Part shown: one piece after another, positions 18,673 through 27,808 of the stretch
Numbering within the stretch: position 1 is the first letter of the stretch
How the letters are laid out: each line of letters opens with the position of its first letter
NCBI GenBank assembly: GCA_019918135.1
Contig: WBZZ01006975.1
Location: forward strand, 35,001-99,000
Length of the DNA stretch: 64,000 bases
Reading direction: 5' to 3'
Origin: Paulinella micropora
Taxonomy: Eukaryota; Cercozoa; Imbricatea; Euglyphida; Paulinellidae
Notes under the pieces: generated by a model
Database searches by the model: none
What the model saw: only the letters and a program-made list of their open reading frames with translations
Told to the model about the DNA's origin: nothing
Position numbers and translations under genes: made by a program

Positions 18673-20212
18673 CTAAGAATTTGAGCGCAGCAAATACTTG
18701 GCCGGGAGGCCACGGGCTTCGAAGAAGGCTTGTGCATCCCGGTCACCAGCCCGTGCTAGCCCCAAATTTTTAGTTCGCAGCTCGAACTCGGCCGTGCCGG
18801 CGCGCACTAGTCCGTGGGGTTCGTCCAGTGTGTACAGGTGCAAGTCGTCGCCGAGGACCTCGCCTGCCATCGTAGCCTCCAGCTCGCTCTCAAGCTCGTG
18901 ATCTTCGCCGTGACCCCAGGCGTTCTTCTGGACCAGGTACAGGAACCAATGCGCCAGCGGAATAGCAGTGCTGTTGAGATTGCAGCGGGGCAGCCGCGCG
19001 CACATGATCCGTGCAACCTCGCTGAAGACCCGAGTGCCGTTGAGAGTCTGGAAGCGATCCAGAATGGCCGGATCCGCGGGGCGCAACACCTGCGTGACCG
19101 CCTGCCGCAGCGCCGCCAACGCCTCCTCGTTGGCGCTGTCCGCAACACCCTCGTCGATTTCGACCTTGTCGTTGCCCGTGGGCACCGCTTCATCCAGGTA
19201 CCGTTCGCGTACTCGCTTGGCGTGCAGGGTCAGGGACCTCGCCAGCTTTTCGGAAAAAAGTTCTGGCGTGTTCGGCCATAAGGCGCGACCAGCGCGGGTC
19301 CCCCTTGCAGGTGGAGCCCGGGGGGCGCAGCTCGTTCTCGGGTAGCTCGTCTTCTTCCTCCGCCGAGAACAGCACTGGCACGGCGCCGATCAAAAGCTTC
19401 CGGCGTTTTGACGCCTTTTCGTCGTTCAAGCGTGTGATGGTCATTTGTTGCTTTAAGGCCAGGTCCGCCAGCGCCAGCCGGGCTTCCTGTTGAGCGATGA
19501 TCATCTCTTTGGCTTCGACCAGTTTCTGGAGCTGCGTGGTCAGCACGGTCTGCAGTGCCAGAGCCCCGCTTACCGGTCCCTTGTCAAAGCCGGCCAGCCC
19601 CGCTCGCATCGCCTCACGTAGCTCCTGTGACAGTTCTTGTCGACGCACAGGCAGGGCCTGTTCCAGCGCCTCGTCGCCCGCCGCAGCTCGCGTCGCGATC
19701 CGGGCCATTTCTTCGCGTAGCTTCTTGCAGCGGGGGTGCTCCAAGTGACTCAAAATTGTCAACAGGCCCTTGAAGGTCGTGCAAGGCGTAGCCCGGCGCT
19801 CGCCCTCCTTGACCTCCTGCGCCAGTGCCACCTCGCGTTCGTCGGTCCGCGCGGCTTGCCGTGGAAACGCGAATAACTTCACAGGAAAACCGAACGTATT
19901 CCCCTGGTGGCACTCCTGACCACTCTTTTCTTTGGTGATGTTGGATCGCCCAGACTTCCCAAGCTTTAGTGCCACCTGCGACCACTTCTTTCTGGCTGAA
20001 GTTTCCGAACAGTCCGTAAAGGCGCAAATGGCATCGGAAATGCATAGGAAACCGTCCTGACTGCGCCGGACGTTGGTGAAATCGCCTGGTGAAAGTGCCA
20101 TGAGCAACTCGTTTTCGTCAAAGACGTGCACTGGATCTCCACTACCACCCGAGACCAGTGGTGCCGTGGCGACCGGCGAGGTGGCTACGTTGGTCACTTC
20201 CAGCTTGTCCAT
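18673..20212 (-). CDS. KilA-N/BRO-like DNA-binding protein, split by a one-base frameshift
   Basis: Starts at ATG 20212. Residues about 35-80 (DGFLCISDAICAFTD, ARKKWSQVALKL) and 110-190 (FAFPRQAARTDE, FKGLLTILSHLEHP, LREEMARIATR) follow the order of the KilA-N/BRO-type domain of large DNA viruses and related algal proteins: helix-turn-helix-like segment, aromatic/Pro patch, then a 'LLTI..L' helix. A coiled coil (about 215-265) and basic KASKRRKLL follow. The 340-codon frame stops early at 19190. The downstream 170-codon frame (18673-19185) continues the same protein, the phase changing by one base close to the A6 run at 19252-19257. Likely role: transcriptional or replication regulator binding DNA. 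Family call is moderate. Confidence 0.5.
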
Positions 20213-20479
20213 GTCTCGTTGTCGGCTCTACTGTGGTTCTGGCAGTACGTCCGATAGTGGACGGAGAAGAGAGATTACCAACAAGGCGGCACAAGAAAGC
20301 GTGGGGGAGGCGGCACAATGTACGGCCGTGGGGACGGAGAAGGGAGAAGGAAGAGGGGGAAAGGGAGGGGGAAGAAGCAAAAGGCAACAAGGCTACCCTG
20401 CCAAACGAATATAGCCACCGGCTTGAAAGATCCCGGTTGCTCCGTGCCACCGCGGGCCATTCGTCACTCTCAGTGTCAC

Positions 20480-20890
20480 GGGGGTGGGGCACACCTCTGC
20501 CTTGGGGGGAGGCAGGGGGGAGAGAGGCACACCTCTATGCATTTGGGGGGGGGGGAGGCACACTTCTGTGTGCCTGGGTGGGGGGGGGGGGAGGCACACT
20601 TCTGTGTGCCTGGGTGGGGGGGGGGAGGCACACTTCTGTGTGCCTGGGTGGGGGGTGGAGGGGGGGGCGCCTCTTTCCAATTGGGGGGGGGGGGGTAAAG
20701 GCGCCTCCCTATCACCCAAGTGGAGGGGGGGAATATCGCCTCTCCCATTACCCAAATGGGGGGGGGGAGGCTAACCGCTGTGTGCCTAGGTGGGGGGGGA
20801 GCAAGGCTAACCACTTGCGCCTAGGTAGGGGGGGAAATGCTAGCCATTGTGTGCCAAGGGGGATAGGAGAGGCTAACCTCTGTGTGCCTA
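20480..20890. repeat. G-rich array of short hairpin units
   Basis: Repeated units contain the inverted repeat GGCACAC-TTCT-GTGTGCC followed by TGGGTGGGG and a G run of 8-12. At least three close copies lie at about 20,535-20,660, then diverged versions (GGCGCCT.., GAGGCTAACC..GTGTGCCTA) to about 20,890. Each unit can form a small stem-loop, and the G runs could form quadruplexes. Confidence 0.85.
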
Positions 20891-20921
20891 GGGGTACGGG
20901 CGGGCTTGGATCCACCAGCGC

Positions 20922-21029
20922 GGTTCTCACTGCCGGGACACTTACGCGTCACAGATTTTATTTTGTAGTTAACGCGGGAAATTCCCTTGCTTTTGTGGTC
21001 GGTACCCCAAAAAGCAGCCGGTAGCACCG
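20922..21029 (+). repeat. Dispersed repeat module, copy A
   Basis: Shares with copies B, C and D an ordered series of short blocks: GGTTCTCAC, GGGACACTTA, GTCACAG, TTTTATTTT, GGGAAATT, GGTCGGTACCC, AAA-GC-GCCGGT and a GGTGGCACC-like end. Its AT-rich core contrasts with the surrounding DNA. Confidence 0.8.
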
Positions 21030-21221
21030 GCCGTCGGAAACCTCCGGGAGGGGGGGGGCTATCCTCGTTTGGCCGCATACTTTGGCCTCCCCTCCTTTTT
21101 TTCTGCCCTCCTCTCCCCTCTCCCCCCTCCCTTCTCCCTTCTCCCATTTCTCTCCCCGCCTCCCAGCATTGTGCATGCCCCGCCCAGGCTTTCTTCTGTC
21201 CAACATCGCTGCTCTGGTGGC

Positions 21222-21308
21222 TGGTGCCACCGGCTGCTCCTTGTTACCGACCGCAAAACCAAGGAAATTTATCCATCCCCGTCAAAAAGTGGGGAGACTT
21301 TTGAGAAC
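21222..21308 (-). repeat. Dispersed repeat module, copy B (inverted)
   Basis: Begins GGTGCCACCGGC, continues with TTACCGACCG, AACCAAGGAAATTT and ends TTTTGAGAAC: the reverse-complement order of copy A, with the central part shorter. With copy A it forms a large interrupted inverted repeat around the polypyrimidine arm. Confidence 0.75.
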
Positions 21309-21498
21309 ATTGCCAAAAGAAAAACGAATCGTCCGCAAACTCACAGTCAAAGCAAGCGGGCAACCCGTTAAATCTTTCTTTTTTCACCGAATTTGACAGG
21401 GGCGGGTACAACCGGCTGCTAGAGCTCCAGGCGGGTACAGTGGCTTTGTTGGCTGATTAAGAATAGCTGTAATAGTCCAGAAAATGCACCTTCCTTTT

Positions 21499-23049
21499 TT
21501 ATTCCACTTCGGACACTGTCTGTAAGATAAGCCCGAGGCGACGCAATTCGACGGCAGCCTGTTCCGGGGATAACCTAGCTGTCTGGCGCGGGCGTGCTAG
21601 TGCTTGCTCTTCGTTTGCAATAGCATCTACATCCAAAGACAACACGATGTCCCTTCTTGCATTCCTTTGGTAGTAGTACCAGCGATAACAAATAGGTAAC
21701 AGAAGCATAATAGCGCATGTTGGAATGGCTAGCAATGAATAGAAGCATAGCCTCTGTAACGGTGCCACTGTGCCCACAGCCGTGTCAGATGCTGCAGCAG
21801 TTTTTGTCACACTCGTGCTAGCCACTAACCCCTTGTTCGGCGTGATGCCTGCTTTGGGGCGCTCCCCAAAGCTGGGCTGGACTGTGGTAGCCTGCACAGC
21901 TGGGCTACGACCATTGCAATTGCCCGCGTCCGCTGCCGCCACACACGCAGAAACACAAGCCGACATGCACGCTGGGGTCGCCCGAGGGCTTAGCCCTGTT
22001 GTGGAAGAGTGCAGATCGGTATTCATGGTGCTGCCAGTCGGGCTGGTACTGCCAGATACTGTCACGGAGCCTGTAGGACTGGCGCTGCCCGAGAGTGTCG
22101 TGGAGCCAGTCGTGCTGGTGCTGCTTGACAGTGTCGTGGAGCCACTTTCACTCATGCTGCCAGATACTGTTGCAGAGGCAGTTGGGTTGGTGCTGCTAGA
22201 TACTGTCACAGAGGCAGTCGGGCTGGTACTGCCAGATAATGTCAGAGAGCCTGTCGGGCTGGTGCTGCTAGATAGTGTCACAGAGCCAGTCGGGCTGCCA
22301 CTACTCGAGAAGGTGATAGAGCGCGTTGGGCTGGTGCTGTTCGAGGATGTTGTAGAGCTCGTTGGGCTAACAGCGACCGGACTTGGCGAAGGCGAGGGAC
22401 TGGCGCTCTCAAAACAGGTGTAGTTGGCTGACAGTCTCGGCTGCAGAACTAAGACATCGGTCATATACCTGTTACGATAAATAGTTTGCGGACCCAAAGT
22501 TGTTACGGACGCATAGGTTCCTACTTGGGCAAATATGAAAACTTCGGCGCGGGCGGTAGGCGGCGCTGTCCAGACGATACGCACCTTAGAACAGCGAGGA
22601 AAGTCGACCGTGCTGCCTAGGCAGGATGGCTGGCAGCAGCCATGCCCGAAGTAGTTGGCGCTAGTATAGGACTCCACGCCGTTCACGTACGTGAATGCTG
22701 GTACTGCGAAGCTACCTACCGAGTTGCCACAACCGTCAGAGGCTTGGATAACAAAGTCATCGATAAATGTAAGGCTCCACCAGGGCCCAGTCGTAGACAT
22801 TATCCCCGCCGTATCACAACGGCAAGATCCTACCTTTTCACGAGACGGGACGATTTCTTCAAGATCTAAGAAGATTTGTTCCAGCGCAGAATAAGCGGTT
22901 GTGTACCGGAACCTTTGTTGATCCGGATCGAGGCGAAGTGCGCGAACCTCATAGACGTCCAAATTGACACTGTTATTATAATAGTTGGTACGACTGGTCC
23001 AAGCGTTGGGGGGCACGCAGGTGAAAGACAACTGGTTAGACAGGGACAT
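21499..23049 (-). CDS. Mucin-like membrane glycoprotein
   Basis: From ATG 23049, about 516 codons; an in-frame GTG lies at 23091 and an in-frame stop near 23,118. The N-terminal ~210 residues form a Cys-containing ectodomain with Asn-x-Ser/Thr sites (NYT, NNS), a CGNSVG patch and GCCQPSC. A Ser/Thr-rich stalk follows with about a dozen repeats of STSPTGSVTLSGS type, typical of heavy O-glycosylation. A membrane span LLAIPTCAIMLLLPICY lies near the C-terminus, then a cytoplasmic tail of about 70 residues. This is a type I surface protein; in a viral setting, a candidate attachment or envelope protein. No signal peptide is visible in frame, so the true 5' end may be on another exon or shifted. 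Confidence 0.7.
   Translation of the reverse strand: MSLSNQLSFTCVPPNAWTSRTNYYNNSVNLDVYEVRALRLDPDQQRFRYTTAYSALEQIFLDLEEIVPSREKVGSCRCDTAGIMSTTGPWWSLTFIDDFVIQASDGCGNSVGSFAVPAFTYVNGVESYTSANYFGHGCCQPSCLGSTVDFPRCSKVRIVWTAPPTARAEVFIFAQVGTYASVTTLGPQTIYRNRYMTDVLVLQPRLSANYTCFESASPSPSPSPVAVSPTSSTTSSNSTSPTRSITFSSSGSPTGSVTLSSSTSPTGSLTLSGSTSPTASVTVSSSTNPTASATVSGSMSESGSTTLSSSTSTTGSTTLSGSASPTGSVTVSGSTSPTGSTMNTDLHSSTTGLSPRATPACMSACVSACVAAADAGNCNGRSPAVQATTVQPSFGERPKAGITPNKGLVASTSVTKTAAASDTAVGTVAPLQRLCFYSLLAIPTCAIMLLLPICYRWYYYQRNARRDIVLSLDVDAIANEEQALARPRQTARLSPEQAAVELRRLGLILQTVSEVE
22020..22345. repeat. Ser/Thr-coding minisatellite of the glycoprotein stalk
   Basis: Imperfect units of about 42 and 30 bases, each containing GGGCTGGTGCTG(C) and AG(A/T)(T/G)ACTGTC-like blocks, give the repeated SPTGSVTLS pattern. 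Expansion and contraction of such arrays commonly varies stalk length. Confidence 0.75.
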
Positions 23050-23356
23050 GAAAAGCTTTGAGAATTTTTCGCTGTCGGCGACAGCACACACAGCAAAGCT
23101 TCCCCCCGGAGGGGGCTAGCGGGACCCCCCCCCGGCTGGAGCGTGGTGGAGGGGGGGGGGGGGGCAGGAGTCGGGGGTGGGGCGTGGGGCGTGCACCCCC
23201 GCCCCGGCGCCAGGCACGCGCGGGGGAGGAAAAGCGCCTTCTTCCCCCCCTCTCCTCCCCCCGCAGCTCCCCACGGGCAATTCTTGCGTGGGCGTTGGCA
23301 CACACACGGACACACTTCTGGCGAGGTCGGGTCGTGCACGCCTTGTGTTGCCAGGG
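23050..23356. promoter_or_regulatory. Divergent intergenic region with 14-nt G run
   Basis: Separates the leftward glycoprotein gene from the rightward CoiA-like gene. It contains C runs near 23,125-23,133 and a G run at 23,151-23,164. Promoter role inferred from the head-to-head arrangement. Confidence 0.4.
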
Positions 23357-24568
23357 ATGGCTTGGCAGCGTTTCTTAGCCGAGGAGGCGCCCGAGTTGCT
23401 GGGCGGGACCAAGGGGCTGCTGGTACCGCTAGCGTCCCTTCAGCAATCGAAACAAGCTGAGCGCGATCGACTGGTGACGCCGCAGGAAGCGCAGTCCCAC
23501 CAAGAACAATGGAAGCAAAAGCTCTATTGCCCGCAGTGCCAAGAGGATTTAATTTCTGTGCGCGCCTCCGCCGACGGCAAGCGCGCGCACTTTAGGCACC
23601 GGCAGGAACAGCAGCCGGGGGCCGCCGCCGGTGCTGAGCACGGGGGGGAAGGGCTGAAACACCTCTTGGCCAAGGCCTTTATCCAAGCCAAGCTGTCTGA
23701 AATTACCTTTGAGTGGACGGACGCAGTGTGCCGCTCCGCCAGGGCCTGCTCCAACAAACAAGAGCGGTGCTTCCGGGAATGTACGGTGGTGCTAGAAAAG
23801 ACGTTGGGCTCGCTCGCGGGTGAGCAGTTGGGTCTGACACCGGCAGAAGCCAGGCTCAGGCCCGACGTGACCGTCTTGGATTCGCGCAGAAAACCCGTGG
23901 CGTTTGTAGAAGTCCTGGTGACTAGCCGCAAGGATGATACACATTGGAACGCCTACCACAAGTTTCCACAGGCAGTAGGCCTCGAGGTCGATTTTTCGAA
24001 GCCCCCATCCAAGGTCGCGGCAGGTGGCTATCGAGCCACCGATGTCAAGAACTGGGCTCAAGTGGAGCTCTGCCCTCCCTGCCAAGAGCAAGGGCGAGCC
24101 TGGGAAGAGGAACAGCGGCGCAGGCAGCAACGGCTCCGGGAAGACCTAGCCAGAGACAATGAGCGCAAGGCGGAATCAGCTGCAAGGGAACGGCTGAGGG
24201 CCGAAGAACAGCGCCAGGCCGAGGAGCAAAGGCGCCAGGCCGAGGAGCAAAGGCGCCGGGCCGAGCAGATCACGCGGGAGCAGAAGCGCCTAGCAGCTGA
24301 GCAGGAGCAACAGGCCGCCGCACAGCGTCGCGCGGCGGCGGCGGCGGTGGCGGCCCGCGCGGCGGGTGCTCGCGCTCGCGAGGTGTGCGAGGGCCTGGCA
24401 CGCAAGCTAGGGTGCAACCCCTCTGTTGAGCGCGTGCAGAACCCGCTGCTGGGCGGGGGGCTGCCTGCGTGGCTGACAGACGACGAGGCAGCCGCGATGC
24501 CTTCCCTCACCTACACCCCAGGCACAGGCAGGCCGCCGGTTTGGGTCCTGCGCGACGACACAGACTAG
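23357..24568 (+). CDS. CoiA-like restriction-type nuclease with coiled-coil tail
   Basis: 403 codons from ATG 23357; the frame extends upstream without ATG through low-complexity sequence. A CoiA-type zinc element (YCPQC at 57-61, HFRH at 78-81) precedes a PD-(D/E)xK-like core: GLKHLLAKA (99-107), ECTVVLEK (141-148), RPDVTVLD (168-175) and VEVLV (184-188), the Asp and Glu being candidate metal ligands. This order matches CoiA/competence-type and related viral nucleases. Residues about 250-340 are a Glu/Arg/Gln-rich coiled coil with a repeated RQAEEQR motif, then a short globular tail. Likely acts on DNA in recombination, repair or processing of element DNA. The Glu-x-Leu in place of Glu-x-Gln/Lys makes catalysis uncertain. 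Confidence 0.65.
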   Translation: MAWQRFLAEEAPELLGGTKGLLVPLASLQQSKQAERDRLVTPQEAQSHQEQWKQKLYCPQCQEDLISVRASADGKRAHFRHRQEQQPGAAAGAEHGGEGLKHLLAKAFIQAKLSEITFEWTDAVCRSARACSNKQERCFRECTVVLEKTLGSLAGEQLGLTPAEARLRPDVTVLDSRRKPVAFVEVLVTSRKDDTHWNAYHKFPQAVGLEVDFSKPPSKVAAGGYRATDVKNWAQVELCPPCQEQGRAWEEEQRRRQQRLREDLARDNERKAESAARERLRAEEQRQAEEQRRQAEEQRRRAEQITREQKRLAAEQEQQAAAQRRAAAAAVAARAAGARAREVCEGLARKLGCNPSVERVQNPLLGGGLPAWLTDDEAAAMPSLTYTPGTGRPPVWVLRDDTD

Positions 24569-25019
24569 AAAAAGGCGAACCAGCACAAAAAAGCGCGCCA
24601 CAGCTTTTTATTAGTTAAATTCCTTTTCTGTCCGTCCTTCTTGCTTGCCTCCTCTGGCGGGCGGGCAAGAAGTCTGTTGGCGCTGGAGGTTCCCTCTCCC
24701 TGGCGACAGGTTGAGGGAGAGCCGCCGCAGGCCGTACACGTCCGGAGACAGACCGCCCCCCCCCCTCTGGCCGGCGCCGGAACCACACGGGTGTGCGGGA
24801 GGGGGGGGAGCGGGGGCGGAGAGGGGGCCGGCGTGGGGAGTGCCGACGGGAGGGAAGAGGCGGGGGAGGGCGTGGGCGTGGGGGGTGGGGCGTGCACCCC
24901 CGCCGGGGGGGGAGTGGGCCCACCCCCCCTGCCCCGGTGCCCGCACCCCGAGCCTTGTCCCCCACCCCCAACGTCGTCCAATGACGTGGGGCGCCGCCGC
25001 CACCTGCCCGCCCCACAAG
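24569..25019. other. Gap between CoiA-like gene and gene E
   Basis: Begins with the end of the CoiA-like transcript, a T-rich stretch (TTTTTATTAGTTAAAT near 24,604) that could carry a polyadenylation signal. The rest is GC-rich with G and C runs of 6-9 and no credible ORF; long frames on the minus strand are Pro/Gly shadows. The last part is presumably the promoter of gene E. Confidence 0.4.
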
Positions 25020-27502
25020 ATGGCAGATTGGCTCCACTCCGGACGCCCCGGCACAGGGGGCTCCAGCCCCAACCGAACGGAGCCCCCGGCCTATGTGTTC
25101 GAGAACGGACACATGCGCGTGCGCCTGGTCTATGACGATGCTTTGTGCCGCGCGCCGACGGCCGGCCTGGCCCGGGCCTTGCTGGCCCTGGGCCACGAGC
25201 TGGAGCGCCCGGCCTCTGCCGGCCCCCTGGCCGCGGCGCTGCCGCTTGTGGCCCTGGCCCGGAGCCAAGCTGTGCCCGCCTGGGGGGCCGACTTCGGGGC
25301 CCGGCTGGCCGCGCTGGAGCCAGTGTGCCGCGGCTACCGCCCTCCTTGGCCAGAGGGGCCCGAGGCCGTGGCCCGTGGCCTGTGCGACGCGCAGGAGCTG
25401 TTGGCCGCCCTGCTAGCGCTGGTGAGGCCGGCCTACCGGCGCGAGGCCGACCTGGAGTTCGCCCTGCTCGACACCGACGACGGGGCGCCCGCGCCGCCCG
25501 GCGCCGCCGGGGTGTGCGCGGCCGTCAACGCCCACCTGCAGCCCTGGGAGGTGGTGAAGAGGCGCGCGCAGGCCTGGCTCCGGGCGCAGCAGCCCCCGGC
25601 GGCCGGGGTCCGCGGGCCGGAGCCCGCGGCCAGTGGTCCACAGGCCGACCTGCAGTTCGGGGTGCCCGGCTGGTTGTGGGAGGCCGCCCCCGGGGGGGGC
25701 CGACGGCGGCGTGTGCGGCCGCCAGCCAGCTGGCTTGTGACTTTTTCCTGGCGCAGCACTGGAAGGGCCTGACCCTGGCGGCCGGCCGGCCGCTCGGCCA
25801 GGCCACGCGCGTCGGTCCACGGCTGCGCGGCTCCTCGCTGGCGGAGGGCGGGCACCTGCTGCCCCGGGCAGAGGACGGCCAGCTGCAGCGGACGACCGAC
25901 CTGTGGCTCGCGTGCTCGGAGCTGTTCCTGCTGCTGCGCGCGGCGGTGGCCATGTCGGCCTGTGCCTCGGTGGGGTCGGCCGCGGCCCTCCTGGCCCTGC
26001 AGGCCGCGCTGCCCGCCGTGCGCCGTTTCCAACAGCTGCTGCTGCGGCTGGGCCTGGACCTGCGTACCCGGAAGCTGTGGCTCGTGGTCCTGACCGAGCT
26101 GCAGCAGGCGTGGTGCGCGGCCGGCTGCGCGCACCCGCCGCGGGCCTGGTGCGACCTGGTCCAGACCGCCATCAATAGCCTGCCCGTGGCGCTGTGCCCG
26201 GCGGTGCGCGGTCGCTGCGCTAGGAAGTGCCAGGCGCTCGGCGTTCGGCAGGGCCCCCCCGGCCGCCTCTTCCTGCCCCTGCTGCTCGGGGTGGGCTCCC
26301 GCCAGCGGGAGGTGTGGTTCGTGCCCCGCGCCGCTACGCGGCGGCCGGCGCCCCGGCGGGCGCACTTGGCGCTGCTCCACACGCCTGGCTATGAGGTCTG
26401 CTTCGTGCCCGTGCGCAACAGCGCGCCGCACCTGTTCAACCCCGACGAGAGCACCGGCGGCACGCTGCTGGCCGGCCTGCAGCGGGCGCTCGCCGGGCTG
26501 CGGGGCCTCGTTTGCCTCGACGACGAGGACACCGCCTTCTTTGGCGGCGCGGCGGGGGAGCCCAGCGTCCGCGGCCACGTGGTGCCGGGGGGGGGCACCC
26601 CCCCTCCCCCCCCCTTGGGGTGGCCGGGGTGGCCGGGGGGAGGGGCACCCCCCCCCTCCCCCCTTGGGGTGGCAGAGAAGGGGGTGCCCCCCTCCCCCAG
26701 ACCCCCAGGCCGGATCTTTCCTGCCACCGCGGGGGGGAGGAAGGGGGTGCCCCCCCCAGACCAGGCAGAGGGGGGAGGGAGGGGGTGCCCTCCCCTCCCC
26801 AGCCCTGTGCGTGGGGAGGGGGGTCCTTTTTCCCCCAACCGTTCGCCGACCAGCGTCCCCGGGATGGTAACCGAACACGGGCCGCCGGGCCGCCAGGCCG
26901 AAGCCGAGCCCGTGTGGCTGCTCAAGGGCTGGTCCGTAGACCTGCCGGCGGGCGGACAAGTCATGCTGTGCCTAGAAAGGGCCCCCCCGGGGGGGCCGGA
27001 ACGCCCCGCGGCCGAACGCCACTGGGCCGTGCTGCCCAATACCTCCGTCCGCCCGGATCGGGCGCACGAGGTGGTCGCGCTGCTGGACTCGTTGTGCGCG
27101 CGTGAGGAGGGGGACAGTGTGCCGCCGGGCCGGCCTGCTTCCCCCGGGCTGCTCGACTACAGCCTGAGCGTAGCCAGCCACTCGCAGCGGCCGCCGGCGC
27201 CCGCGGTCGCGTACCACTTTGCGCTGGACGGCGAACACAAGCAACAGCCAGCCGGCTCCGACTGCTCGGTCAGGGACCTCCGGTTCCGGCGCGCCACGTC
27301 CGCCCGGTACAAGTCGCTCCGCGCGTGGCTCATTGACGAGAGAGAGTGGGCGCTGCTGTTGGCACCGCTGCCGCTGCGCGTCGTGGTCGCGGCCGACCAC
27401 AGCGCCACTGCGGCCGCCACGGTGCTAGTCAGGCACCAGCGGCAGGTCCTGCAGGCCGATCGCGTGCCACTGCTCGCGGCCCCGGCCGAGCCTGACGCCT
27501 AA
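25020..27502 (+). CDS. Unrecognised large protein (gene E), frame change near 25,690
   Basis: Starts at ATG 25020 (MADWLHSGRPG). Good protein sequence runs to about 25,690, where a G7 run is followed by a switch to the frame that stays open to 27502; together about 825 residues. Helical, Leu/Ala-rich N-terminal half; a middle with LACDFFLAQHW and CARKCQALGVRQG; an insertion of about 90 residues of Gly/Pro low complexity made of GGGGTGCCCC-type DNA (26,585-26,860); and a C-terminal domain with HWAVLPNTSVRPD and SLRAWLIDEREWALLLAPL. No catalytic motif seen. The size and well-preserved C-terminus suggest a structural or replicative element protein; no function is proposed. Confidence 0.6.
26585..26860. 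repeat. GGGGTGCCCC-rich low-complexity array inside gene E
   Basis: Multiple copies of GGGGGTGCCCCC separated by short CCTCCCC / GGGTGGC spacers. A similar array occurs at 38,455-38,720 in an intergenic position. Each motif is self-complementary. Confidence 0.75.
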
Positions 27503-27808
27503 GCACCGCCCCCCCCCCCCCCCCTGCACCAGCCGAGTCAGTACGCTTTAATTAAAATCACCAGCCGAGTCAGTGGGCTTTTAATTAAAATCAGACAGCA
27601 GGCCCGCGCTCACCGCGCTACGACGACGACTACTACTACTACTACTACTACTACTACCAGGGGTCCATTTACAGACCCCCTGGCGCGGACGGAACACACA
27701 CCGGAAGAGAAAGAGAGCGGCGGACGGGGGGAGTGCCACCGTTGTTCTAGGTGTGGAGTGAGGAAGCGGTCAAGGAAAACCGGGCCCCACCTTCAACCAT
27801 CTACTGGA
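27503..27808. terminator. Convergent 3' region with tandem AT-rich units and (CTA)n
   Basis: Between convergent genes E and F. It holds a C run, two tandem copies of ACCAGCCGAGTCAGT followed by TTTAATTAAAATC (27,528-27,592) and a (CTA)n/(ACT)n microsatellite at about 27,628-27,657. The AT-rich units are the likely 3'-end signals. No coding sequence. Confidence 0.5.

Larger units (their letters stand above)
20213..21498. other. Candidate replication-origin / cis-acting locus
   Basis: 1.29 kb without a gene. In order: a polypurine arm (20,316-20,400) next to GGCACAATG; a G-rich hairpin array (20,480-20,890); repeat module A; a polypyrimidine arm (21,088-21,170) next to CATTGTGC; and repeat module B in inverted orientation. 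Counterparts of the arms and modules lie at the right end of the element (52,110-52,696). Large inverted arms, hairpins, AT-rich cores in GC-rich DNA and repetition at a terminus fit a lytic-type origin, a packaging or terminal-resolution site, or a transcription-control region. Which one is not determinable here. Confidence 0.5.
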
